NCBI RefSeq assembly: GCF_025602895.1
Contig: NW_026516218.1
Span: 806,001 to 870,000 of the forward strand
Direction of reading: 5' to 3'
Source: Polychytrium aggregatum
Taxonomy: Eukaryota > Chytridiomycota > Chytridiomycetes > Polychytriales
DNA: 64,000 nucleotides
The notes under the pieces are model-generated. The model had not been told where the DNA came from and ran no database searches. It saw nothing but the letters and a program-made list of their open reading frames with translations. This document shows positions 11,091 through 22,706 of this stretch, one piece after another (position 1 is the stretch's first letter; each line of letters starts with the position of its first letter). The position numbers were made by a program, and so were the translations under genes.

Positions 11091-13591
11091 ATGCAACTAT
11101 CCCGGGTAGCAGCCAGGGTTGGCGGGTCCCGCTTCCCCAGGGCTGTGGCTCTCGACCGACACATCGCTGCCCACGATCCACTCAGCCTGGCAACGGCACA
11201 CCGCCTTGGCGGACTCACTATCGACGGGAGGATCGCCGCGAGACCGTACTCGGGCCCGAGTGCATCACCGCAGAGCACCGGTGCACCCGAGAAGGATCAG
11301 TCTGCAAGCCATGCCGACTTAAACTCGTCGATGGGCGGCGTGTTCCAGATCCCTGTTGCCAGCAGCGAGGCTCCCGAGGCCGAATCGATTGACAACGACG
11401 CAGAGTAAGTCTCGCTCTTGCGTCCTTAGCAGTGCTGGAAGTGTCAACGGACACCTATTTGAGCGGGACGCTGCGACGCCGTCGTCGTCCTGGTGGTGCA
11501 TTTCGTCGATCGAGCTGCGGAGGCTGACCATCCCGACCCTGCCGTGTTGTTCGTAGCTCATTCAACCCACAGACCATCAACCTCAAAGGTGCGATCCCGG
11601 CTGCACTCGAGCGGACATGCACTCGAATCGAATGGGAGGGGGGGGATTGTATCTCCAAACCGAACGAGATGCTCGATCATCCATATCTATATTCAGATCC
11701 ATGTCCACCCCCTTGCCCAAACATGGACTCTATGATTCCAGCGCTGGCAGATTGGTCCTGTCCCCAGACTTGCATTGCTCTCGCTTGTCTGCTTTCCCCG
11801 TTCTGGTCCCATGATGCTGCAACAGGGCGAATCGCCACGCATTTTCGATATCACACTCATGCTTTCCTTTCCTGGGCACAGTTGTTCTCCCGTCGGACTC
11901 ACTCCTGGAACGCATGCGATCGGAAAAGTACACTTCCCTGACAGCCAAGCAGCAACGCACCATCGCCGCGCAAGTCAAGGCCGATCTGGTCGATTCGATC
12001 GCCGGCAAGGGAGCATCGCAGTCGATCCTCGTGGAGACAGTCAGCAAAGGCAAGTCTTGGGTCCAAGTGCGCCTCCCGCCTTTGGTGTGCGTCCATGCGG
12101 CCAACTGAGCTGCGAGAATGGCAATGTGCGTCAGTCCAACATATCGAACTGGAAATACCGGGCCAGCCAGTCGGGAGCCTTCGATTGCTGACGGCTCATC
12201 CTCGCTGATCACCCAGGAGAAATCAAGGATGCCCTGTTTCTTGCCAAGCTGCTGTCCAACCACTCGAAAGGTAGGATCCGGGACGTTTTGCCAGTAGTTA
12301 CATACCCGAGCCGACTTGGATGAGAACAAACTGACCGACGAGTGTCTATCCGAATTCCTCTGCGACTATCCGCGCTGGATACTCAACTCAATTCACAATC
12401 GGTCGGTGCCAGAGGGCCAGCCGTTAGGATTCCATCTGTATCAGCGCATCGGAGAGCTGGGTGAGATGGAAGGCGAGTTCCGATGTGCCCAGCTGCTGTC
12501 GACTGGATACCAAGGCCAGAAGCGAGATCTCTCCAGGGCGATGGAGCAGATCCAATCCCTTGCGGAGCGAGGACATGCCGTCTCGCAGTATCTGATGGGC
12601 GAGTCGGCCTTCAAGCGCGGCGACAGCGCCAGCGGACTGGAATGGATCCAAAAATCGGCCGATAACGGGTATCCCACGGCCTACGTGCAGCTTGGTAAGC
12701 AGCGATTCAGATGCAGGCACGACATCCGACCTGTCCGCTGAAGTGGTGGATCCCGGCGATGGTGACTGATGTGCGACGGCAGGTCATCTGTATCGCAGCG
12801 GCCACGGATCCGTGCCGGTCGACCAGTCCAAGGCATTCGAGTGTCTGAAGAAGGGATCCGAGTTGGGTGAGTCTACGCCAGACGCACTCTTTCTTTCCTT
12901 CTTTCTTGATCCGTGCCACTCTCGATCTCCCCGGAAGCTCGGTGTCAATGTTGTACTGTTACTCACCAAGTCGAATCAAACTGAACCATACGGCCGCAAT
13001 TGAAGGTGTTGTCGAGGCCACCTATCTACTCGGAATCCACTACCAGAGCGGACTCGGAACCGCAGTCGATGCCCAAAAGTCCTTCGAGTGCTTCCAATCC
13101 GCAGCACACGCAGGTGAGCCGACAGATGCTGCTACTCTTGCGCGAATCTGGCTCCATTTTTCTGATCGAACCACTGCGATGCACCGCTAGGTCTGTCGGC
13201 GAGCCAGCATAATCTCGGAGCAATCTACTTTAGTGGCCAGCCCGAGATCGGAGTCGAGCGAGATCTCTGGCGCGCGATGGAGTATTGGAAGATGGCCGCT
13301 ACCCAGGGCTTCCAGCAGTCCCAGATGAACCTCGGACGCCTCTATCTCGAAGGGAGCGTCGACCAGAAGGACCCGACAAAGTCGCTCCAGCCCGACTGGG
13401 ATGAGGCACGACTGTGGTTTGACAAGGCAGCCAAGGGCGGCGATCCAACTTTCCAAGAAGAGGCCAGACTGTTTCTGGGGATGATGAGCGACCATGAGCG
13501 CTCAAAAGTTGGTGGTGCCGAAGCGGCAGCTGAACCAAGACCAGGACCAGTCACCCAGCATCGAGACAATCGCAGTTGCAGCGTCCAATGA
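11091..13591 (+). CDS. Sel1-repeat protein with probable mitochondrial leader (8 exons)
   Basis: Exons: 11091-11404, 11557-11588, 11882-12049, 12217-12270, 12311-12694, 12783-12866, 13006-13113, 13191-13591, all joining in frame to 514 residues. The N-terminus MQLSRVAARVGGSRFPRAVA is basic, amphipathic and free of acidic residues, like a mitochondrial targeting sequence (inference). From about residue 190 on there are Sel1-like repeats, for example AYVQLGHLYRSGHG, ATYLLGIHYQSGLG, SQHNLGAIYFSG and SQMNLGRLYLEG. Such alpha-solenoids scaffold protein complexes; in fungal mitochondria similar proteins help assemble respiratory complexes. The C-terminal tail after MMSDHE is disordered. Intron 3 uses a GC donor. 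No specific orthologue is recognised. Confidence 0.85.
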
Positions 13592-13660
13592 TACGAACAG
13601 TCACAGAGCCATAAACCTGCCGCTTGGTATATGCGGGAAGATATTTCACATGCTCTGCTT

Positions 13661-13705
13661 GCCGTGTGGATGCGGATGTGGATGTGGATGCAGATGTGGA
13701 TGCGA
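13661..13705. repeat. GGATGTGGATGC-type hexamer repeat
   Basis: A run of GTGGAT/GCGGAT units lies in the short spacer between two Sel1 genes that converge. Confidence 0.85.
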
Positions 13706-13977
13706 ACACGCTTTCATACACGGCGCCCCTCCCCTGATCCAATAGCCACGACTGATCTCACACACCTCAAAGTAGCGGAGGGGCATGGCGTGGATGTAGA
13801 ACAAGCAGACGATGGATTTGTCACCAGCAGTCGAAACTTTCGTATGGATATGCTCGCGGCCGCTATCAAATATCCGTGGCCATTTACAGAAGCTATCGGT
13901 GTGCATACTAGAGAACTCGTGGAACCAAGACAGCATCTGGGTGCGCCGCGGGTCCGGGAGCGGACCAGGCTGGGTCA

Positions 13978-14511
13978 CTACTCCAGAAGACGGTCATTGA
14001 GCATCTCCTGGAGCATGATCATGGCATCGGGATGTGACTGCGCCGCTGCCTTCTTGACCCAGGAGAGAGCAAGCATCCGGTCGCTCGACACGCCGGTGCC
14101 GTGCAGGAAGCAGTAGCCGAGGGAATACTGGCCCTCGGCATTGCCCAGCTTGGCGGCCCGTTCGTAGAGCTTGAACGCGGCTTTGGAGTTCCTGGTGACG
14201 CCTTGGCCCGAGTAGTAGCAGTTGCCCAGCTGTACCAAGGCGCACTCGCAGCCCTCCTCGACGAGGACTCGGTTGATGCCAGCGGCCAAGACCTCATCCA
14301 CACTGGTGCCCATACCCGAGAGGTACCACTGCGCCAGGAGGAGCTTACAGAAAGTGTTGAAGGGGGAACCCAGGCAGCACCACCTGAAGAAGCGCTTGAA
14401 CTCGGGAACGATCGACGCTATGTTTTTGGGGAATCCATTTTGACCACTCGTGTTTGGCGCTCCGCTCTTGGGCATCTCGCCATGATCCTCTGCACACGCT
14501 CTCAGAGCCAT
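13978..14511 (-). CDS. Small Sel1-repeat protein
   Basis: This is a single-exon frame of 177 residues from the ATG at 14511 (MALRACAEDHGEMPKS). It contains three to four Sel1-like repeats: LLLAQWYLSGMG, ALVQLGNCYYSGQGVTRNSKAAFKLYERAA and GQYSLGYCFLHGTGVSSDRMLALSWVKKAA. The spacing A-x3-LG-x2-Y-x2-G is clear. There is no leader or membrane segment. It converges with the neighbouring Sel1 gene, but the repeats differ, so they are not a recent inverted duplicate. It is probably a soluble scaffold; partners unknown. An in-frame extension upstream has only a TTG start. Confidence 0.8.
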   Translation of the reverse strand: MALRACAEDHGEMPKSGAPNTSGQNGFPKNIASIVPEFKRFFRWCCLGSPFNTFCKLLLAQWYLSGMGTSVDEVLAAGINRVLVEEGCECALVQLGNCYYSGQGVTRNSKAAFKLYERAAKLGNAEGQYSLGYCFLHGTGVSSDRMLALSWVKKAAAQSHPDAMIMLQEMLNDRLLE

Positions 14512-14614
14512 GTATTGTCCAGGATCAGTCCAAGGTAGCAAACCAAACCAAACCAAACCGATGTGTCAAGCACCAACCGACCGCCTGATCCAGAGGACTG
14601 CCACATTCTGGCGC

Positions 14615-16626
14615 TCAGTCGCTGTGGTCGAACGACCACACCTTTACGGTGCAGTCCAACGAGCCTGTGACCACTCGGCTGGCATCCGTCTGCAGACACG
14701 AAATCGGCCCGTGGTGGATCTTGATGCCCCGGCTGCGACAGCCATCGAGAAAGAGGCGCTTCTCGATCGGCACGCAGCTGCGGGCTGAAGGAATCAGCGG
14801 CGTGGTCGCAGCCTTGGCCTCCTCCGAGTCTTGTTGCCCGCCTTCATCCGCCGCAAGGTCGGCTTCGCTCAGAGCATTTGATGGCGAGCGAATCCAAACG
14901 GTGTCGCCCGAACACTCGCTCGACCACTCGTTGCGGGTCTGCGGTCGGCTTGAAGCGGTGCTGGAGGTCATATTTCCCAAGTCGAGCAACCGCAGAGTGG
15001 CATCCCATCCACCGGCAATCACTCGGCGGGCATCTTCGTCCCAGACCATGGCGCTTATCGTTTCGAGATCCCACTCCTGCTCGAACTCGTCGCCCGTGAG
15101 AAGGTCTGGGATACTCCAGGGCAAGGACAGAGTCGGAACGACGGGCACCGACTCGAGCGACCCATCAAGCGACGGCCCAACCGAGTCCAATGCTGATGAG
15201 GGATTTGACTGCAACCCGCGGCTGCTGGCCTGGGACTGGCGATTGACAGTCCAGTGCCGGACAGTTCCGTTTTCCGAGCCAGTGAGAAACCGCACGACCG
15301 ATGGTTTGTGGCGGATGGACTCGGAGAGCTGGACGCTGTAGAGCTCGTGGCTGCTGGCCCAGATCCAGCACTCGGCCGCTCCGCGAACAAGATCCCAGAG
15401 CATTGCAGTGCCATCGCCGCCGACCGTGACGAGGGTGTGGTTGATGAAATGCAGATCGTATATGCTGTTGGTATGGCCTTCGAGCGAGTGCAGCGGGAAA
15501 GAGGCGTTGATGCCAGTGTGGAGCCGCCTCAGATCAAAGACTTGAACAATCTCGTCTGCCCCGGCGCTGACGAGGTAGTTGTCGGTGGACTGCAAAGCAA
15601 AGATTTCGTCCTGGTGCGCCTCCGAGATCTGATCGTCGGACAGCGGATCGGAGCCACAGCGCATGAACATGTAACAGTATCGATGTGCAAATATCAGCGT
15701 TTTGAGCGACGGAATGGGGCGGGTGGGTCAATGGAGGAATGGCGGGGCCGTCGCCTCCATGCACAAGTGCCGATCAAACATGTCTTCCGCATTCATGGAT
15801 GCAATTCAATCGATAATGTCACACTAACCTCGAACACTGGCTGCCGCAGCGACGCACGCATATCCCACAGTCTGATGCACTTGTCTCGGCCCGCAGACAC
15901 AACGCTGTACGGACTGGCGCTGCTCTTGGTGCGCAGGTCTGATGGCCCCTTCTGCGAGTTCAAGTGAACGATGGAATTGACGCCGCCTAGGTGAGCATTG
16001 TGTATGAGATGGGTTGGAATGGGCTGGCGCGAGCCTGGGTCGGCCCCGGCTCTGCCCAAGTCCCAGATCTCGATGAAAGGCGACTCGGATGCAACAGCGA
16101 GCGTCGTCTGGGAGAGCGCAAGACTGGTGATTCCGCTCTCCGAGAGGGTGAGAAACGAGGCGGTGATTCGCGGCTGGGCCATCGTCCAGTTGCGGTAGAT
16201 GCGAAGGTAGTTTGGTGGTGTCCAAGACCGGCAATCCGGTAGCGAGCTCCGATGCGAGGAGATGTTGCTTATAGGCTTGGGTCCGGAGAGATCGGATGCA
16301 TCTCCATGAGTGAGTGTGATATCCCTTCGAGCACTGTGCCTCCGAGCGGACGGTTGGACTTTTGGATGACCCAAGGCAGAAGTGTGCATCGCGAAGGATG
16401 GTGCTGAAAAGTCATAGCCGCTCCTCTGAAATCCGGTGGCTACCCTCCAGATGCGATGGTCGAATGCCAGGTCGTAGAGTCGTCGCGAAGAGCGACCGGC
16501 CCGGCAGAGTTCCCTCGGATGGAGGTATCCGAGGATCCGGAACATCACCTCGGTCGGGAGAAGGAGGAGAGAGCTTGAGAGATCCGGAGGCGCCATAGCG
16601 GAGGCAGGATCCCAGGCTGGGTTCAT
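14615..16626 (-). CDS. F-box / WD40 protein
   Basis: Exons: 16626-15829 and 15628-14615, joining to 603 residues. An F-box lies near residues 20-65 (LLLLPTEVMFRILGYLHPRELCRAGRSSRRLYDLAFDHRIWR). It is followed by degenerate WD40 repeats, for example ITSLALSQTTLAVASESPFIEIWDLG, YSVVSAGRDKCIRLWDMRA, DEIFALQSTDNYLVSAGADEIVQVFDLR, TNSIYDLHFINHTLVTVGGDGTAMLWDLV and ISCLQTDASRVVTGSLDCTVKVWSFD. F-box/WD40 proteins are substrate receptors of SCF ubiquitin ligases: the F-box binds Skp1 and the propeller binds the target. The target is unknown. It resembles the FBXW9 layout in having a long linker, but I do not claim orthology. Confidence 0.88.
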
Positions 16627-17611
16627 TACTGGCTAGAGTGACTTGGGCAGTCCGTTTGAGAGAAGAGGCAAGCTCGGGCGGATGCGAATCTGGCTGGAGC
16701 AGTTTGTTCAGTGCAGATATTGGCTTTGTTGGATGACAGGAAGACAAAAGCAAGCACGGCTGTTGTCCGATCAATGGAGATCAACGGAGTTCGATGGAGT
16801 TCAATGAAAGTCAATGGAGATCAGACCCTTTGATAACTTGGATGCGACTCGGCAGACGCTGCTTGGTCTTTGGTCTTTGGGTGGCCCCGAGACGCAGCCA
16901 GGGTCGATGCCGAGAGCGAGAGAAAGAGTGGTGTGAGGAAGCAACGGCGAGCCCTTGGAGAGGGTTTTTGTGGTGTCTGCCTCGGGCTGTCGGAATGGAA
17001 GCGCCGTCGATCATCTTGTGGACAGCCGATCCTGGGACAACAGTACTGGCGGGTGTACATGGCAGAACGCTGTGGGAGCGCCCGAGGTTCGGACATGCCG
17101 TGTGATTGTCTGGGTTGGCTGTTGCTGCGACGACTTGTCAAGTTGTGCAGGGGGTTCAGCCACAAAGCGATCCGGCCCGCCTGATCGTCGATGCATGGGG
17201 AGGCATCGTGGAGGTAATTCCGGACTCGTCGCAGATCACGAATCCCACGCGGAGTGGGTGATGATGGTGCGATGGATGTCGCATGCAGGGACGGTGGGCA
17301 GACACATACCTGTTCCCTCGATATCCGTGTGTGCTGATCGTTCCTGCTGGATCTCGGCCCTGGAGAGGGGCCCATGATGGCGATATGCTTGAGGCAGCAA
17401 CGACGGGTTATTTGGTGGATTCTTCGCTGATTGAGAGCCCCGGCGGACTGGCTCTGTCCTCTTTGGCGGGAGCGGCTGCCCGCCTTCCCCTCGCTTGCAC
17501 CCCCGATATCCAGAGCAACCCTGGTCATTGCTCGGCATTGATCCGCCACCGCCGCCCTGCAATCCTCATCCCGCTCCCCTTATCGTCTCTCGACCCCCCC
17601 CCAACACTGCC
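16627..17611. other. Intergenic between divergent genes
   Basis: This ~1 kb between the F-box gene (-) and the Nudix gene (+) has no supported gene. It should contain both promoters. Confidence 0.5.
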
Positions 17612-19122
17612 ATGTCGCTGCTCTCCATGATCGACAAGAAAGCCATGCTCGAGGCACGCGAGGAGCTGCCCGTCGTTGGCGAGGAGCGAGTCTACAAGCG
17701 GTATCTCTGCATATGGAATCGCCAGGTGGAATATCCCGACGGCCGGATCATCGACTGGTACATTCTGGTCCTGCCCTTTGGCTGATATTCGCCGTCCTGC
17801 TCGTTTGCCGGGCCTGTTGATGGCTCACTCGATGCAAGAGCTGCATCCATCATCTTCGCCATAGCAGTCGATCGGCCCGACCCGCGGGTTTGTCTTCTGC
17901 TCACATTTGGAGCCACTCGCCGTCTCTTGCACATAGGGACATTGCTGGCCACAACATCCAGATCCAGCCATGTTTCTCGGTGACTTTTCCGTTCAACACT
18001 GAGAAGGTAAGCGGTCGGCTTGGAACACAAGCAGCACAGGACGCCATCGCCGAGGCAGCGACCATATTCCATGACGCTTATTCCATGACGTCTATATCCG
18101 CGAACGGGGCGATGCTCTCTCTCTTGCAATGGAATCCTGAACAACCGTGCATCCCTTGTCTCGATTTGACTCAGAAAACGACGACATTGGTGATCGAGTA
18201 TGCCCAAGGCGTCAACCAACTGGTACGGCATGCAATCGCTGTATCAAGCTGTGGACCGGCTTGAATGCTCCCTGCTGACGCCTGCTCTTTACCGTAAACT
18301 GGACGGGAATCGCAGAAATACACTTTTGCCGCCGGTGGGTTTGATCCCAAGAAGCACAAAGAGTAAGCTGGAGCAGACTGGCGCGGCCGCTACGATCGAC
18401 CGCTGACCCGCAATGAATGGATGCTTTGAAGGATACACTTGCTGATTGCTCTGCCACGGATAGCTTGCTAGAGACGGCTCAGGCCGAGCTCTCGGAGGAA
18501 GCCCGTCTGAAAGGCGGAGAGTGGATCGCCCTGCTACCCGAAGGCCACGGAGGTATCTCGGAGGTACAATAGCCGCAGACTGACCGATGTGGTCATGACG
18601 CAGACCAACTGGGTCCAAAGCAACGAACGGGTGCAGCGCCTGCAAAAGATTCATGCTGGGGAATGGATAGAATCGGAGCACTGACTCGTTGACGATCCGG
18701 CTCGCAGCTCAAGTGGTGCCGGAACCGATTCATTCCCTATCTCGTGCTGAACCCGCAGATCGACGACACTCCCAGCCCGCGGGACGCAGAAGGTATGAGC
18801 GATTGCAGGGATGGGTGAATGAAGGAATCAATCGGATGGACCGATAGATGGAGATTGCATCGAGCCGCAGGGCCTGGGAATGCATGTGTGTGGGGAATGC
18901 ATGTGCGGGGAATGCATGTGCGGGGAATGCATGTGTGGAGCATCATGGCTCCAGGTCGTTTGCTGATCCGATCATTCTCGGTCTGCAGAGTTCATGCAAG
19001 TGATCTACGACGTCCCCTTGGACGAAGTGCGAGATATTGTGATGCGCGGCGACATGATGCTGCCCAGCGTGCAGACCTGGGTGATGGGCGAAGCATACCT
19101 CCGCGAGCACGGCCACATCTAG
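17612..19122 (+). CDS. Nudix hydrolase (7 exons)
   Basis: Exons: 17612-17757, 17937-18006, 18175-18222, 18316-18362, 18464-18563, 18708-18792, 18989-19122, joining to 209 residues. The fold is clear: VYKRYLCIWNRQVEYPDGRIIDWDIAGH, then VTFPFNTEKKTTTLVIEYAQG, AAGGFDPKKH and the Nudix-box core ETAQAELSEEARLKG. In the box the usual Arg of REUxEE is Ala (AELSEE), while both metal-binding Glu residues remain. The overall pattern (EY-x-QG, A-x-G-x-D-P-x-K) matches fungal Nudix enzymes of the ADP-sugar pyrophosphatase-like group, but the substrate cannot be assigned. It ends in MGEAYLREHGHI. Confidence 0.85.
18876..18937. repeat. GGGGAATGCATGTG tandem repeat inside an intron
   Basis: Four 14-16-base units lie in the last intron of the Nudix gene. 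Confidence 0.9.
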
Positions 19123-20013
19123 AGCCTGGCCGCATGGCTGCGTTGCATGGCTGCGTTGCATGGAGCGATGCGTTGGTCAACAGAGATTTGTGATTGCGGC
19201 GAGGCCCTGGCCGGCATGCTCCTCGCCCCAGGGAAGTGGATGCGCACGCACGCGGCGCTGACCCAGATTGTGCGGATGTGGATCGGCACGGGCAGGGGCA
19301 GCCGCTCACGCCCATGGCCGACACAGCCCTGTGCGCCGGCGTGCGTGTCGCGGCCGCGGCCTTGTGGGCCTGCTTCGGGGTCGCACGGGGACGGCGATCG
19401 CGGGTCTTGTGCGACGTCGCGCTGTAACGTGCTGTGCTGTGCTGTGTGGGACTGTGCTGGCGTGTGGGACTGTGCTGTGCTGTGCAGTTGAGTTGTGTGC
19501 GATTGAGCGGCGTTGAATGGCAAATGCGATGTGTTGAGCAGGTCGAGTGCATGGTTCGCAGAGATATACATCAGCACGACATTACATCATACCATTGCAT
19601 CGTGAGAATACACCATGGCATTACACCATGTCATTACATCATGTCATTATATCATGTCATTACATCATGTCATTACATCATGTAATTATATCATGTCAGC
19701 ACCATCAACACACTCTGCCAACCCACACGCCCGCTAATGCAGCCACTCCTCCACCCTTGCTCCCTGTGCGCTCCTCGTCTGTCCAACGGCCGTGGTCGTC
19801 GTGCGCCTGGGCCTCGCCGCCCGTTCGCACCGCCGTCCCCATCCACTTTTTTTTCCCTCCTCTGCGTCTCCTCTGCGTCTCCTCTGCGTCTCTGTCGCTT
19901 TTGTCGATCCCATCCTGGTCGTCGGTCTTGGTCGTCTGTCTTGGTCGTCTGTCTCCCCCTCTCTGCTGGTGTCTCCCCTCGTCCATCGACCCACTCCCCT
20001 GATATCGCTCGCA
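19123..20013. other. Intergenic with CATTACATCATGT repeat
   Basis: There is no supported gene. Positions about 19617-19698 hold a tandem repeat of 13-base CATTACATCATGT units. The part from 19740 is pyrimidine-rich and probably forms the promoter and 5' UTR of the downstream gene. Confidence 0.6.
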
Positions 20014-22228
20014 ATGAACAGCATAGGTGGGTCCCGCTATATCGCACCATGGCTTCCCCCAAAAAACTGTCCTCATCCTCCCAGACACACAATCGTCCCG
20101 CACCGGCCAGCTCGGTCCCATGCATCGCTGCCTACCCACCCTCCACTCTCCTCGATCCCAATCCAATCCATCCCAGTCCATCCCAGTCCATTCCACTTTG
20201 CCTCCACTCACGCTTGCTTGTGCTTTTCCCTCGCCTGTGCCGGACTGAATCCACCAACGACCGCCAGACGAGCAAGACGGAGCCTACTCCACCTTCCTGG
20301 GCTCCTCCTACCAGGAGTCGTCCTCGTTCCTCTCGAATCTCCTCCGCAGGAATCCGTCCTCTCGACGCAACCGCGACGGTAAGGCTCCTTCCGCCCGCTT
20401 TCTCTCATCCTCCTGCTCGCTCCCCTGAGTCGCTACGTCCGGCCGTGTTGGTCGCAGCCAGACGGCGCCATCTCTCGTCAACCCGCATCCATCCCATCCC
20501 TCCACTTGGCCTGCTGTTGCGCCTTCCCACTTGTTTCCGCTTGTGCCCTTCCGTGCCTGCTGTTTCGCTTAGGACGTCATCGCCCTTGGGGTTTTTGCTC
20601 GAGTGTGCCCCGCTTCCCAGCCCCATTTTGTTTTCCGCCGCATCCTGCCCTTGATTGTCGTCGTTGCTCGGCTATCCCGCAGCGTTTGGCTCGCTCCTAC
20701 CACATCGGCTTTCAGCTGTCCTGATTTGCCCAACTCTGCGTGCTCGGCCTTATAACCGCTCTGCTCGCCATGACAGGCTTTGGCGACTTTGGCTTTGGCC
20801 ATCGACGAACCCCGTCCAAGCTCAGCACCGAAGTCGCCTCCGGCGCCGGTGTCCACGATGCCTCGGCCGCTGCTCCTCTGCCAACCAACGCCTGTGGCCG
20901 CTGTGAGGGCCGTGGCTTCGTCCACACCTCCAAGATGAAGCACGACAGCAACGCCAAAACCATTCGCTGCACATTCTGTGCCAACTGCGAACGTAAGTGT
21001 GGACTCGGGGGGAGGGGATTCTGGAGGTGCAGGTAGCCCCCGCACATCGACGATACTGGTCCCTGTTGATTCCATATGGGCCTCCTGTCCCATGGAGGCG
21101 TCCGCCCTCGTCTGCTGGTTTCCCTCATCCTCGATCTCTCGTCTGTCTGTATCCCCCATCTATTTGCATCTCGACGGCGATCCCTCACCCACTTACGCTC
21201 GGTCTCACATCGACTCTCTGTTGCCGCCGCAATCGCAGAATGCCATGGCAAGGGCATCCTGTTCAACCGTTCGCGAGCCATCTCAAGCCCATTCGAGTCT
21301 CCCTCACCCACTCCCCCGCCAACCCAAACACGCACCCTGGCCAAACCAAAGTCCTCCTACAATCTCTCCAAGGGCAAGGCCATCTTTGTGTCTGTCCCCA
21401 ACTCGCCTGCCCTGTCGGAACGTCTGCCGCTGGACTCGCCGCCGCCGAGCGCCGGCCACAGATCTGCCTTGGCCGAGCACGACTGGCCCGTACCAGCCCA
21501 CGAGGACGACTCGATCTCGCCCTGTGGCAGCGGAACTACCACGCCCAACGGCACCCTGCTCAAACAAAAGCTGCGACCCGCCGCCATTGTCGACTTTGCT
21601 GCTGTCCGCGAGCAACTCAGTGCGCACCCAAACGTCAGCGTGTTGCGCGAGAATCTGCCCGAGACTGCGGAGCACGACGACCCGATCCAGTCCGAGGACG
21701 CCGAGGACGCCGAGGCACATCCCGGCCATGAGACCTATACCGTGTGGGTGTCGCCCAAGCGGACGACCATCCGGAGCTCGATCTCGAGCCACGCGAGCGA
21801 GCGGTACCGGTACACACCGCACAGCACCCCCGGCAGCCACCCGCACTCAATCCCGCACTCGCCGCATCCGCTCCAGCACTTCCACTACCCGAGCAACGAG
21901 GCCGGCGAGCACGAGGACAGCTGCTCCCAGGAGCCGTTTGGAGCAAGCGATCCCCATCGCGGCAGCTCGCACATCTCGGTGGCCTGGACTCCGTCGCCCA
22001 GGCTGTCCAAGCTATCGCCTCCCCCGTCGGTGCATGCCAAGGTTTCGGACCAGTTTGACCGCCACGACCAGCTCTCCAACACCAGCATCCGCTCGAGCGT
22101 CGACATGATCCGCCGGATCGTAAAGCCGCACTACCCCTCCAGCCAGCAGTCGAGCATGAACGGCAGCAACTCGGATGCCGAGTCGACAAAGTCGCCCACG
22201 GCCAGCATCGACTTTGACGAGACCTTCA

Positions 22229-22265
<37 letters not shown>

Positions 22266-22706
22266 GCACCACCACACGCATACCAGCCGCAAGGGCCAGC
22301 TCGGCGTGCACCGGTCCCAGTCGAGCTCCTCGCCGCGGGTCAACAGCGCGTCCAAGTTCCGGACACTGCAGAGCAAGATTTCGAACCCGATCAAGAACGC
22401 CTTCTCGTCGCTGCGATTCTCACTCAACCCGCAGACGGTGCCCTGCGTGACCTGTGGCGCCCTGGGATTCCACCACATTGGTCCAGGCGAACACTCGACC
22501 GAGCACGACAATGCGTATGTGTGCCAAGCAGTGTCTCGTGCGGCGTGGGCGGGGGTGCGTTGGGATGTGGGCCGGACAAGTGGTTGTGGTGGGCCGGGTG
22601 AGTTGCGATGTTGGTTCTAACTGCGTCGCCTGCTCCATCCAGATGCCCCGATTGCCGCCTCTGTCCGCACTGCTTTGGAAGCGGCCAGATCTTCAGACTG
22701 CGTTAG
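20014..22706 (+). CDS. Bipartite CxxC zinc protein with disordered centre (5 exons)
   Basis: Exons: 20014-20026, 20268-20378, 20777-20992, 21239-22514, 22643-22706, joining to 559 residues. The N-terminal part has CGRCEGRGFVH and, made by splicing, CTFCANCEQCHGKGILF. The C-terminus has CVTCGALGFHH and, again across an intron, CPDCRLCPHCFGSGQIF. Each half thus holds a CxxCxGxG-like knuckle plus a CxxCxxCxxCxGxG cluster, resembling the zinc knuckles of DnaJ. The ~430 residues between are Ser/Pro/His-rich, with a 12-residue Gln run before His residues (near 22230-22275), and are probably disordered. There is no J domain. The first coding exon is only 13 nt. The function is unknown; two zinc modules folding together is a reasonable guess. 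Confidence 0.8.

Noticed and set aside
19737-20654. 305-codon plus-strand ORF
   Set aside because: Low-complexity pyrimidine-rich DNA; a spliced model using 20014-20026 and 20268-20378 explains the region better.
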